A stretch of 64,000 bases of DNA from Pacificispira sp040217575 (GTDB taxonomy: Bacteria > Pseudomonadota > Alphaproteobacteria > UBA8366 > Aestuariispiraceae), in assembly GCA_040217575.1 (NCBI GenBank), contig JAVJPW010000006.1:744001-808000 (forward strand), in the 5' to 3' direction. Under the pieces are notes generated by a model. The model saw only the letters and a list, made by a program, of their open reading frames with translations. It did no database searches and had not been told where the DNA came from. Of this stretch, positions 32,825 through 41,020 are shown piece after piece (positions within the stretch are counted from its first letter, which is position 1; the number at the start of each line of letters is the position of its first letter). A program made the translations under genes and the position numbers.

Positions 32825-34147
32825 ATGCCCACACTTGATTTCACATTGCCACACTGGATGTACTGGATCGGGCTGATCCTGTTTCCGGTTGTCGGTATGG
32901 TCCTTGCGCGCCGCGCAAAGCCCAAATACACCGAATATTCGGTCGTCCTGGCCGCGTTCATCCTGGTGACAGGCGGCATATTGGGCCTTCACCGGTTCTA
33001 TCTGAAGAACCTGCTGGGGCTGGTTTACATCCCAATCTTCATCTTCGTACTTTATTCCAATGCGGTTGAGCGCGATGCCAGGTCCGACCTGAGCGACGCG
33101 AACAACCTGGTCCGCGTGGCTGAACGCACGCTGGAACGTGAGATGCCGCGCCTGAATGACGCCCGCGCCGAATTGCCGGAAATCGAGGCTGAGGTCGCCG
33201 CGGCTCTTGCCGAAGATGATCCGGAATCCTTTGCGCTTCGCAGTGCGAACAGGCGACTTGAGCGCGCGCAGGACAGAATCCAGACCAGCGAGGAAAGGAT
33301 CGCGCAGGCGGAATCGGACCTGGCGGCGGCACAGCCGATCGCGGCCAGCGCGTCCGAAACACGCGCCCTTTGGTCGTCTCTTGCGCGTTATACATTCTAT
33401 CTGATCCTGGCGATGCTGGCGGTGGACCTTGTCCTGCTGCCCCGTCTGGTTCGGAAGGCAAACGACAGCATTGTCAATGAACCGGTCGAAGAAATGGTCG
33501 CGGAACCGCCGCCCGACGTGGACGGAACGGAAACCAAGCCGGACCACGAGTTCGCCCATAACTGGGTGGATAGGCTGTCCCTCTATGCCGGCGAGTATGT
33601 CAGCTATTGGGCGGTGATCGCTGTCTTCGTCTATTATTACGAAGTGATATCCCGTTATGTCTTCAATTCGCCAACCAGTTGGGCGCATGAAGGCATGTAC
33701 CTGATGTTCGGCATGCAATACCTGATCGCAGGCGCCTATGCCGCGCTGACCGAACAGCATGTCCGGGTGGACATCTTCTATGCGAACATGTCGCCGCGCC
33801 GGAAGGCAATCACCGACCTGCTTACGTCGGTCTTCTTCTTCATCTTCGCAGGAACGCTTCTGGTCACATCCTACATCTTTGCGGTCGATGCGAACGCGGT
33901 GCCGACAGGCAACTCCGTATTCTCGCAATGGGCGCGCGGACAGATCGGCTTCTTCGAAGTGTTGGGTGGCCTTTCCCTTTCCGAATGGACGGACCCGAAC
34001 ATCCGATGGGGCGAAATTTCGTTCAACGAATGGGAAATCCCGCTTTGGCCCATGAAGTGGCTGATGGTTGTCGGTGGGTTGTTACTGGTTTTGCAGGGCG
34101 GTTCGAAGGTCGCAAAGGATATCCGAACCTTGAGCCGGGGGTACTGA
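32825..34147 (+). CDS. dctQ: TRAP small permease fused to N-terminal TM2-like and coiled-coil domain
   Basis: Small TRAP permeases usually have about 160-200 residues, but this one has 440. The C-terminal half (about 245-440) is a DctQ domain with four TM helices, including YYYEVISRYVFNSPTSWAHE. The N-terminal part has two or three TM segments with GGILGLHRFYLKNLLG, a TM2-domain-like signature. A long charged helical region (about 80-185, rich in E, R and A) predicts a coiled coil, and another TM lies near 190-212. The extension is in one continuous frame. Its role is unknown. Confidence 0.85.
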   Translation: MPTLDFTLPHWMYWIGLILFPVVGMVLARRAKPKYTEYSVVLAAFILVTGGILGLHRFYLKNLLGLVYIPIFIFVLYSNAVERDARSDLSDANNLVRVAERTLEREMPRLNDARAELPEIEAEVAAALAEDDPESFALRSANRRLERAQDRIQTSEERIAQAESDLAAAQPIAASASETRALWSSLARYTFYLILAMLAVDLVLLPRLVRKANDSIVNEPVEEMVAEPPPDVDGTETKPDHEFAHNWVDRLSLYAGEYVSYWAVIAVFVYYYEVISRYVFNSPTSWAHEGMYLMFGMQYLIAGAYAALTEQHVRVDIFYANMSPRRKAITDLLTSVFFFIFAGTLLVTSYIFAVDANAVPTGNSVFSQWARGQIGFFEVLGGLSLSEWTDPNIRWGEISFNEWEIPLWPMKWLMVVGGLLLVLQGGSKVAKDIRTLSRGY

Positions 34148-34148
34148 G

Positions 34149-35504
34149 ATGGGTTTGGATATTTCAATCGAGCTTCTGACGCTCATCATGTTCGGCAGCC
34201 TTCTGGTGCTGCTGATGGCGGGGCTGCCGCTGGCTTTCGTGACCGGTGGTCTGGCCTGTGTCTTCCTGTTCGTTCTGGGCGATGCACAGGCGCTGAACAT
34301 CGTCCCGTCCCGGATTTTCCCGCTGATGACCAACTATCAGCTGTCCGCGATACCATTGTTCATCTTCATGGCGGCGATGCTGGAAAGGGCAGGCATCATC
34401 AATGAGATGTTCGACGTCATCTACAAGATCCTGGGGGGCGTGAAGGGCGGACTGGCATCGGCGACGATCATCGCATCGACCATTCTGGCCGCCATGGTTG
34501 GCGTCATTGGGGCGGCGGTCGTCACCATGGGCATCATCGCGCTGCCTGCGATGCTGGCGCGCCAGTACGAACCCAAGATCGCAATGGGTTCCATCATGGC
34601 CGGCGGTACATTGGGCATCCTGATCCCGCCGTCCATCCTGGCGATCATTTATGCTGTCGTGGCCGAACAGTCCGTCGGTGAACTTTTCATCGGCGCGGTC
34701 ATTCCGGGGTTGATGCTGTCCGGCTTCTACATCCTGTATGTCACGATGCGCTGCTATGTGAACCCGCAGCTGGGTCCGCCGATCCCGATGGAAGAGCGGG
34801 TCAGCGGCAAGGAGAAGCTGCGTCTGTTCGGGCGGATGTCCGCCCCGATCGCGCTGATCATAACGGTCCTGGGTGTGATCTTTACCGGCGTTGCAACCCC
34901 GGTGGAAGCGGCTGGTATCGGCACCTTCGGCGCGTTCATCGTAGCCGCCATCCATCGCCGTCTGGACTGGCCGACGATCCGCGAAGCCTGCCAGACGACG
35001 CTGAAGGCCAGTGCCATGGTCATCTGGATCATGTTCGGCGCCACCATCTTCGTCGGCCTTTATGTCCTGGAAGGCGGTCAGCAGTTCGTGCGTGAGGCAC
35101 TGGAAGGCGCAGGTCTTGGTCCGTGGGGTATCCTGATCTTCATGCAGATTGTCCTGGTCGTCCTGGGCATGTTCCTGGACTGGGTCGGAATCCTGCTTCT
35201 GTGCGTTCCGATCTTTGTTCCGATCATCAAGTCGCTGGGGGCGGCCGCCTTCGGATTTGACGACCCGAACGACCTGGTCCTGTGGTTTGGGGTCCTTTAT
35301 CTGGTTAACATGCAGATGAGCTTCCTAAGTCCGCCATTCGGATATGCGCTGTTCTATCTGCGTGGCGTGGCGCCGGCATCGATCCCGATGTCCGACATAT
35401 TCAAGTCCGCATTGCCGTTCCTGTTCCTTCAGGTGGTCGGCCTTGCGGTCTGTATGCTGTTTCCCGAAGTCATCACCTGGCTTCCCAATCTGGTCTATGG
35501 ATAG
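34149..35504 (+). CDS. dctM: TRAP transporter large permease
   Basis: A 451-residue DctM protein with about twelve hydrophobic helices, starting one base after the dctQ stop. Typical blocks are MSPLGIVTLP-like turn regions such as ATIIASTILAAMVGVIGAAVVTMG, GGTLGILIPPSI, and VLGMFLDWVGILLLCVPIFVPI. It forms the sodium-coupled channel of the transporter with the fused small subunit. A GC-rich hairpin (35507-35532) follows without a U-tract. Confidence 0.93.
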   Translation: MGLDISIELLTLIMFGSLLVLLMAGLPLAFVTGGLACVFLFVLGDAQALNIVPSRIFPLMTNYQLSAIPLFIFMAAMLERAGIINEMFDVIYKILGGVKGGLASATIIASTILAAMVGVIGAAVVTMGIIALPAMLARQYEPKIAMGSIMAGGTLGILIPPSILAIIYAVVAEQSVGELFIGAVIPGLMLSGFYILYVTMRCYVNPQLGPPIPMEERVSGKEKLRLFGRMSAPIALIITVLGVIFTGVATPVEAAGIGTFGAFIVAAIHRRLDWPTIREACQTTLKASAMVIWIMFGATIFVGLYVLEGGQQFVREALEGAGLGPWGILIFMQIVLVVLGMFLDWVGILLLCVPIFVPIIKSLGAAAFGFDDPNDLVLWFGVLYLVNMQMSFLSPPFGYALFYLRGVAPASIPMSDIFKSALPFLFLQVVGLAVCMLFPEVITWLPNLVYG

Positions 35505-35506
35505 GC

Positions 35507-35532
35507 GTGCGGGCTTCTTGACGCCCGCACGG
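35507..35532 (+). terminator. Hairpin after dctM
   Basis: CGTGCGGGC (35507-35515) and GCCCGCACG (35524-35532) pair perfectly around TTCTTGAC. No U-tract follows, so it may end the TRAP transcript only partly and let some transcription enter the cobalamin riboswitch. Confidence 0.5.
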
Positions 35533-35554
35533 GATTGGTTTAGCGAGAATGATG

Positions 35555-35760
35555 TGGTGCCTGTCGCCCTTAAGGGTCGGGCTTAAAAGGGAATCCGGTG
35601 CGGTGTACCCATCAGGGGCCAAATCCGGAGCTGTCCCCGCAACTGTAAGCGGTGAGGCCGCGCCCAATCTGTAACGCCACTGGCAGTCCGCACGCGGAAT
35701 GCTGGGAAGGCGGGGCGCAATTTTAGGCCGTTGACCCGCAAGTCAGGAGACCTGCCACAC
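35555..35760 (+). ncRNA. Cobalamin (B12) riboswitch
   Basis: The region holds the ordered conserved blocks of the cobalamin riboswitch: AAAAGGGAATCCGGTG, GAGCTGTCCCCGCAACTG with TAAGCGG, GCCACTG, TGGGAAGGCGG, and the B12 box GTCAGGAGACCTGCC at about 35742-35756. It precedes hupE. Binding of adenosylcobalamin normally lowers expression of the gene downstream. A separate hairpin that covers the hupE ribosome site (35834-35859) is a likely expression platform. Confidence 0.95.
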
Positions 35761-35833
35761 GCGTTGTATGGGTTTACCTGGACGGGGTGTTCCGGGGAGG
35801 GGTCTGCAAAAGAATTCTCTCCATCGAAGACAC

Positions 35834-35859
35834 CCTCTCTTTAGACAGAGAAAGAGAGG
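35834..35859 (+). promoter_or_regulatory. RBS-sequestering hairpin of the riboswitch
   Basis: CCTCTCTTT (35834-35842) and AAAGAGAGG (35851-35859) are perfect reverse complements around eight bases. The right arm contains the AGAGAGG ribosome site five bases before the hupE ATG, so folding would block translation. Confidence 0.6.
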
Positions 35860-35864
35860 CAAGA

Positions 35865-36515
35865 ATGAACAAGATTTTGATCGCCGCAGGCGCAGTCCTG
35901 CTTTCGGCCACACCGGCGCTGGCCCACCATCCGTTGGGCGGCATGCCGATGGAAACTTTCGCCCACGGCCTGCTTTCGGGCATCGGCCATCCGATCCTGG
36001 GTTTCGACCACCTGTTCTTCGTGTTGCTGGTCGGTGTTGCGGCGCTGTTCACCACCCGCAAGTACATGTCACCGGCGGCCTATATCGCGGCCATGCTGAT
36101 CGGCTGCCTGGCCATGAGCCAGGGCGTCGGTCTGCCGGCGAAAGAAATCGTCATCGGTCTGTCGCTCCTGGTACTGGGCGGAATCGTCCTTTCCGGCCGT
36201 GCGCTTGCATTTGCGCCTGCACTTCTGGTCTTCGCCGGGTTCGGTCTGTTCCACGGCTCCGCATTTGGTGACACGCTTGCGGGCCAGGAAGGTGGTATCG
36301 GCGGTGCGGTACTGATCGGTTATCTGATCGGGCTTGGCGTCGTTCAGTACGCGATTGCCGTGGGTGCCGGCTGGGTCGCGGAAAAAGTCTGGAATGTCAG
36401 CCACGCCACGGACACGTCGGCGCGTCTTGCCGGTGCGGTTGTCGCCGGTATCGGCCTGTTCCTGACCCTTGAAAACGCCGAAGGCATTGTCTTCAGCGCG
36501 ATGGGCTGGGGCTGA
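35865..36515 (+). CDS. hupE: HupE/UreJ-family metal transporter under B12 control
   Basis: From ATG 35865 the 216-residue protein has a signal peptide (ILIAAGAVLLSATPALAHH) and six or so TM helices with the family motif HPILGFDHLFFVLLVG and FGLFHGSAFG. HupE/UreJ proteins import nickel or cobalt. The B12 riboswitch upstream argues for cobalt, used for cobalamin synthesis. An extended frame to 35787 crosses the riboswitch leader and is rejected as a start. Two hairpins follow the gene. Confidence 0.9.
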   Translation: MNKILIAAGAVLLSATPALAHHPLGGMPMETFAHGLLSGIGHPILGFDHLFFVLLVGVAALFTTRKYMSPAAYIAAMLIGCLAMSQGVGLPAKEIVIGLSLLVLGGIVLSGRALAFAPALLVFAGFGLFHGSAFGDTLAGQEGGIGGAVLIGYLIGLGVVQYAIAVGAGWVAEKVWNVSHATDTSARLAGAVVAGIGLFLTLENAEGIVFSAMGWG

Positions 36516-36542
36516 TCTCAAAAACGCCCTAGGCGTCTTTTG

Positions 36543-36575
36543 AAGGGGCGCGGGTTTATCCCGCGTCCCTTTTTT
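36543..36575 (+). terminator. Rho-independent terminator of hupE
   Basis: GGGGCGCGGG (36545-36554) and CCCGCGTCCC (36560-36569) form a ten-pair stem with one G-T, a TTTAT loop and a T6 tract. A smaller stem ACGCC/GGCGT (36524-36536) precedes it. The stop codon of the opposite PhyH gene (36556-36558) sits in the loop. Confidence 0.85.
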
Positions 36576-37461
36576 CGTCCAGGGCCGCCGCGTACCAGCG
36601 TGAATCTTCGTAAGTCGGCCCGGTCCGGGTCAACAGGCCGTCGTCCTTGCACAGGACAGGATGGTCGCCCAATGGCGTGGAAACGCCGTTGCGAAACGCC
36701 CATTCGCCGCGATTGGGGGAAGCACTGGCGCGCACGTAACTGGATATCGAAAAGGCGCGGTCCATGTCAGATTCGTTTGGCAGCGACCCGTGGACGGTCA
36801 TCAGACCCCAGATCACCGCGTCGCCGGGGGCGAGTTCCACGTCGATCGCGCTGCCGGGGTCCAGACCGGACATGCGCAACTCCTCCTCTGCCGTCAGGCC
36901 GGTCATGATCACGCCGCTGCCATCGTCCGACAGGCCCAGATAGCCCATTTTGTGGCTGCCGGGAAATACCCGCAGGCAGCCGTTCCGGATTGTACACGGG
37001 TCGATTGCGACGCCCACGGTCAGGCTGTCGCGGATCGGATCGGAAAGATGGTCCGTTTCCTTGCGAAAGCGAATGTCTTGATGATAGCGAAAACCCGTAA
37101 TCCGGGCGCCGGGCGGTTTCCAGTGGATCTGCTGGGCCATCTGCTTGATGTCGGGGCCCAGAAGCGGTGTCAGCAAGGCGCGGTAACGTTCGGACCGGCG
37201 AAATTCCTCAAACCACGCATTGATCCATGAAAACCAGTAGGCCTGCAGGATATATCGGGTCCCGAAATCCTCCTCAGGCAGGATCTCGAACGCAAGGTTA
37301 CCATCCCGGTAGGTCTTGTGGTGCTGCAAACCCGCGTCGCGCACACCGGCCGTTTCCTGCCGCAGACGGGTCAGGTCATCGCCGCCGACGAATCCGCGCA
37401 GGATCGCATACCCGTTTTCCAGATAATGGGTCAGGGGATCCGGATGGTTTGTTTTCGCCAT
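36556..37461 (-). CDS. Phytanoyl-CoA dioxygenase-family oxygenase
   Basis: The 301-residue PhyH enzyme has the iron motif YHQDIRFRKE, the distal histidine in VHGSLPNES and SISSYVRASA with an arginine for 2-oxoglutarate. It has no secretion signal. The substrate is unknown; it differs clearly from the PhyH at 26764 and is not in an operon with it. It converges on hupE and precedes the RNase T2 gene on the same strand. Confidence 0.85.
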   Translation of the reverse strand: MAKTNHPDPLTHYLENGYAILRGFVGGDDLTRLRQETAGVRDAGLQHHKTYRDGNLAFEILPEEDFGTRYILQAYWFSWINAWFEEFRRSERYRALLTPLLGPDIKQMAQQIHWKPPGARITGFRYHQDIRFRKETDHLSDPIRDSLTVGVAIDPCTIRNGCLRVFPGSHKMGYLGLSDDGSGVIMTGLTAEEELRMSGLDPGSAIDVELAPGDAVIWGLMTVHGSLPNESDMDRAFSISSYVRASASPNRGEWAFRNGVSTPLGDHPVLCKDDGLLTRTGPTYEDSRWYAAALDEKRDAG

Positions 37462-37483
37462 GGATTGCCCCGACCGATTATGA

Positions 37484-38236
37484 CTAACCCGGTCCGGGTG
37501 CGTCGACGATGCCGCTGTCGCACGCTGAATTACGCATGGACGCGCGGTCCATCAGGGCACGTAAGGGGCGGTCCCCGACGGGGCTGGTCAGGCTGATCCG
37601 CAATTCGACAATCAGTTGACGGCCGCCGACCGTTTCGCATTCCAGTGCGACGCGTTCGCCCGCACCCGCACCGAAACTGTTGTCGAAGGCTGCCCGAATT
37701 TGCCGCAGGCGAACTCTTTCCCCCACGTTGGATGCGAACAGTTCCCGGACGGCGGAACGGTTTAACTCATCCAGCAGCCGCAGTGACTGTTCGTAGTAGA
37801 CAGTTTGGTCCGGGGTTTCGTGGCAGGTGCCATGTTTGACCCATTCATGGCGATCCAGATGGGAGGCTGAGCCGGGCATGGCAACCGCAAGCCTGTCCGT
37901 AAGGGCGGCGGATATCTCCAACGGCGGAAGGTCTGCCCATCCGTCCGCCAGATCCGTGCGTTTGGTGGCATCGTCCACACCGCAATAGAAGTTGCCGTAG
38001 GGCTGCGGCCACAGACCATGCAGGACGAAATGATCGGCAGAAAAGTCGCCTTCCTGTTGGTTGGCGCATTCCGGGGCACCGGCCTGTGTTTCGCAGAAGG
38101 CGGAATGCCAGGTGACCGCCAGGATATAGGACGATGGCTCTGCCGTGGCGGGCCGTACCGTCGCAAAAAGCATGAATGAAAGCCCGACCGACAGGAGGAC
38201 GAGCGCGCGCTTCGAAATTTCCGGTTTGTAGGTCAT
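37484..38236 (-). CDS. Secreted ribonuclease T2-family enzyme
   Basis: From ATG 38236 the product has a signal peptide (basic N-terminus, ALVLLSVGLSFMLF, cleavage near RPATAEP) and about 250 residues. The two T2 active-site blocks are present: FVLHGLWPQPYGNF and RHEWVKHGTCHET, carrying the catalytic histidines. T2 enzymes cleave RNA via 2',3'-cyclic phosphates in the periplasm or outside, usually for nucleotide scavenging. Several cysteines could form disulfides. ATGs at 38248 and 38266 are alternative starts. Confidence 0.88.
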   Translation of the reverse strand: MTYKPEISKRALVLLSVGLSFMLFATVRPATAEPSSYILAVTWHSAFCETQAGAPECANQQEGDFSADHFVLHGLWPQPYGNFYCGVDDATKRTDLADGWADLPPLEISAALTDRLAVAMPGSASHLDRHEWVKHGTCHETPDQTVYYEQSLRLLDELNRSAVRELFASNVGERVRLRQIRAAFDNSFGAGAGERVALECETVGGRQLIVELRISLTSPVGDRPLRALMDRASMRNSACDSGIVDAPGPG

Positions 38237-38504
38237 GTCGTCCAACATAATGCGTCTTGTCCCCATCTTCCAGTTTCACACAAATTCAAGATTCTCGTCA
38301 CATCTGTTGCAGTGACCCTCGCCTGGCAAGAACCACAGGTACGCCTTTCCTGACTGAACAATCGTTGATTATCCTTGCGGTCGACCCTGCATCGGTTGCG
38401 CTGTTCGACAGCGAAAGCGGAAGGCGCATCCAGCCCTGACTTTATCCCATTCGGCCATGCTGATATCTTCCCGAAACTATACACGAATTTCGTCGGAGTG
38501 ATTG

Positions 38505-39104
38505 ATGTTCTGGTATCCCGTTCCCGAACGCGGAAGCGTTTCCCATATCGACTTCCCCCCCTTTGTGACGGGGCATTCCCTGTTCTCGGACCAGGAAATG
38601 GACCTGATCATCAAAAACTGCCTTGCCCAGCCGGGTCAGGACGTGACGGTCGGCCGCGACATGAAAAAGCGGGATGAAGAGAATATCAGCACCCGGCGCC
38701 ACATCATGCCGGGCCAGGACACACAGTGGATCTATCAGCGTGTCGTCAACATGGTCTCGGTCCTTAATTCCCAATGCTATCAGTATGATGTGTCCGGCAT
38801 GGACGAACCTTTGTACTTCGTGACCTACGACGGTTCGAAAAAGGGACATTATAACTGGCATTACGACGGCACCGTGGCCGGTATGGCGCCGAGAAAACTC
38901 AGCATTACGTTCCAGTTAAGCGCGCCCGGCGACTATCAGGGCGGGGAACTCGAGTTCAACCGCACTGGCAATCCGACCTCAGCCCCGAAAGACCGCGGAA
39001 CATTTGTGATGTTCCCGTCCTTTATCCTGCATCGGGTTCGGCCTGTAACCAAGGGCATCCGCCACGCGCTGGTCGCATGGGTCAACGGCCCGCCATTCCG
39101 GTAG
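38505..39104 (+). CDS. PKHD-type 2-oxoglutarate/Fe(II) oxygenase
   Basis: The ATG at 38505 follows CGGAG by about eight bases and gives a 199-residue protein. The iron ligands are H-x-D in YNWHYDGTV and the histidine in FILHRVRPV, with RHALVAWVNGPPFR near the end, like prolyl hydroxylase-type PKHD/PiuC oxygenases. Such enzymes hydroxylate proteins or small ligands. It is a stand-alone gene in front of the box genes, about 210 bases before boxC, and its relation to them is not evident. Confidence 0.8.
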   Translation: MFWYPVPERGSVSHIDFPPFVTGHSLFSDQEMDLIIKNCLAQPGQDVTVGRDMKKRDEENISTRRHIMPGQDTQWIYQRVVNMVSVLNSQCYQYDVSGMDEPLYFVTYDGSKKGHYNWHYDGTVAGMAPRKLSITFQLSAPGDYQGGELEFNRTGNPTSAPKDRGTFVMFPSFILHRVRPVTKGIRHALVAWVNGPPFR

Positions 39105-39200
39105 GGCGCGTCGGAAGCGACCAGAACCTCAATCACCAGAACATCAATCAAATGCCTGATTTGTCGCCGGTCGACCCCGCATCGGCAGTCGGCATTCGTA

Positions 39201-39255
39201 TGCATAATAATGCATTATACTTCTTGCATTAATCTGGCGTGTGCACTATAGTGCA
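39201..39255. promoter_or_regulatory. Candidate BoxR operator before boxC
   Basis: Five TGCA blocks occur at 39201, 39211, 39225, 39242 and 39252. Two pairs have the spacing TGCA-N6-TGCA: TGCATAATAATGCA (39201-39214) and the perfect palindrome TGCACTATAGTGCA (39242-39255). This is the pattern I recall for BzdR/BoxR operators in Azoarcus. The sites lie 63 to 117 bases upstream of boxC. Confidence 0.7.
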
Positions 39256-39317
39256 TTTCATAAGGAATAGCCGAACCCGAAGAGGTTCGTGCCTGGAAGA
39301 CACTCAAATCCGGGGAA

Positions 39318-40985
39318 ATGCTTGGGATGGCCTACGAAAATCTGATCACCTACGACCGCGATCCGGACAGCTACCGGCACTGGTCGCTCGACGTTGACGG
39401 CGAAATCGCGACGCTCACACTGACCGTGGATGAAGAAGGCGGGATTCGCCCCGGCTATCAGCTGAAGCTGAATTCCTATGACTTGGGCGTCGACATGGAA
39501 TTGCACGATGCCCTTCAGCGCATCCGCTTTGAACACCCGACCGTCAAGTCGGTTGTGCTCACGTCGGGGCTGGACCGCATGTTCTGTGCGGGGGCGAACA
39601 TCTACATGCTGGGAACGTCGACCCATGGCTGGAAGGTGAATTTCTGCAAATTCACCAATGAAACCCGCAATTCGATGGAGGACAGCTCCCGGCATTCAGG
39701 TCTGAAGTTCGTCGCCGCGTGCAATGGTGTGACCGCCGGCGGCGGGTATGAAATGGCGCTGGCCTGTGACGAGATTTTCCTGATCGATGACCGATCCAGC
39801 GCGGTCAGCCTGCCGGAGGTGCCGCTGCTTGGCGTGTTGCCGGGGACGGGCGGACTGACGCGACTGACGGATAAGCGCAAGATGCGCCGCGATCTGGCGG
39901 ACGTCTTTTGCACGTCGACCGAAGGGGTGCGTGGGCAGAAGGCGAAGGACTGGCGCTTGGTCGACCATATCGCTCCGAAACAGGTTTTCATGGAAAAGGT
40001 TCGTGAACGCGCGACGGAATTGGCCCGGGCCAGCAAGCGTCCTGATGCGGCAGAAGGTGTGAAGATGACGCCTGTTGCCCGCGAAGTTCGGGACAACGGC
40101 TACAGCTACCCCAATGTGGATGTCACGCTGGACGATGCCGGCCGCATCGCGACATTGACGGTCAAGGCGCCGGCCGAATCCGTACCATCCGATGTCGACG
40201 GGATCCTGGCCCAGGGAATGGGCTGGTGGCCGTTGGCCATGGCGCGGGAACTTGATGACGCGATCCTGATGCTGCGCACGAACCACGAAGAAGTCGGCCT
40301 TTGGCAGCTCAAGACCGAAGGTGATGCCGAAAAGGTGCTGGAAGCGGACACAGCCGTCCTGGAAAATCAGGACCATTGGTTCGTCAATGAAGTGCTGGGC
40401 ATGATGCGCCGGACCTTCGCGCGGCTGGATGTAACGTCACGGTCCATGTTCGCCGTCATCGAAGAAGGCAGTTGTTTTGCCGGGTCCCTGCTGGAACTCG
40501 CGTTCTCCGCCGACCGGTCCTACATGCTGGATCTTCCGGACGACCCGGACGCCGCGCCGGTAATCCGGTTGGGTGCGATGAATTTCGGCCCGCTGGAGGA
40601 GGTGAATGGCCTGACCAGGCTTCAGACCCGTTTCCCGGCGGAAGAGGATATCCATGACCAGCTTCAATCCAGAATTGGTGATGCGATCGACGGACCGGAA
40701 GCCGAAGAGATGGGACTTGTCACCTTTGCGCCGGACGATCTGGACTGGGACGATGAACTTCGCATCGCGATCGAAGAACGTGCATCCCTGTCCCCCGATG
40801 CATTGACCGGCATGGAAGCCAACCTGCGGTTCGGTGGGGCGGAAACGATGCTGACCAAGGTGTTCGGCCGCCTGTCTGCCTGGCAGAACTGGATTTTCAT
40901 CCGCCCCAATGCCGTGGGCGACAAGGGTGCGCTGAAGCTGTTCGGGACCGGCTCTAAGGCCGATTTCGACTGGAAACGCGTTTAA
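39318..40985 (+). CDS. boxC: Benzoyl-CoA dihydrodiol lyase (2,3-epoxybenzoyl-CoA dihydrolase)
   Basis: The 555-residue protein is a BoxC, a large crotonase-related enzyme. LTSGLDRMFCAGANIYMLG and GVTAGGGYEMALACDEIFLID are the oxyanion-hole segments. A second crotonase-like half begins near residue 270. It opens the ring of 2,3-epoxy-2,3-dihydrobenzoyl-CoA, giving an aldehyde acid CoA and formate. The ATG at 39318 is followed nine bases later by another in-frame ATG (39327) that starts MAYENLITYD; either may be used. boxB follows after 35 bases. Confidence 0.92.
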   Translation: MLGMAYENLITYDRDPDSYRHWSLDVDGEIATLTLTVDEEGGIRPGYQLKLNSYDLGVDMELHDALQRIRFEHPTVKSVVLTSGLDRMFCAGANIYMLGTSTHGWKVNFCKFTNETRNSMEDSSRHSGLKFVAACNGVTAGGGYEMALACDEIFLIDDRSSAVSLPEVPLLGVLPGTGGLTRLTDKRKMRRDLADVFCTSTEGVRGQKAKDWRLVDHIAPKQVFMEKVRERATELARASKRPDAAEGVKMTPVAREVRDNGYSYPNVDVTLDDAGRIATLTVKAPAESVPSDVDGILAQGMGWWPLAMARELDDAILMLRTNHEEVGLWQLKTEGDAEKVLEADTAVLENQDHWFVNEVLGMMRRTFARLDVTSRSMFAVIEEGSCFAGSLLELAFSADRSYMLDLPDDPDAAPVIRLGAMNFGPLEEVNGLTRLQTRFPAEEDIHDQLQSRIGDAIDGPEAEEMGLVTFAPDDLDWDDELRIAIEERASLSPDALTGMEANLRFGGAETMLTKVFGRLSAWQNWIFIRPNAVGDKGALKLFGTGSKADFDWKRV

Positions 40986-41020
40986 GACAATAAGACCAAG
41001 ACAGAGAGGACGAACGGACA

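Noticed and set aside
35787..35864. Extended N-terminus of HupE
   Set aside because: It would be translated from the riboswitch leader. The signal peptide and ribosome site support ATG 35865.
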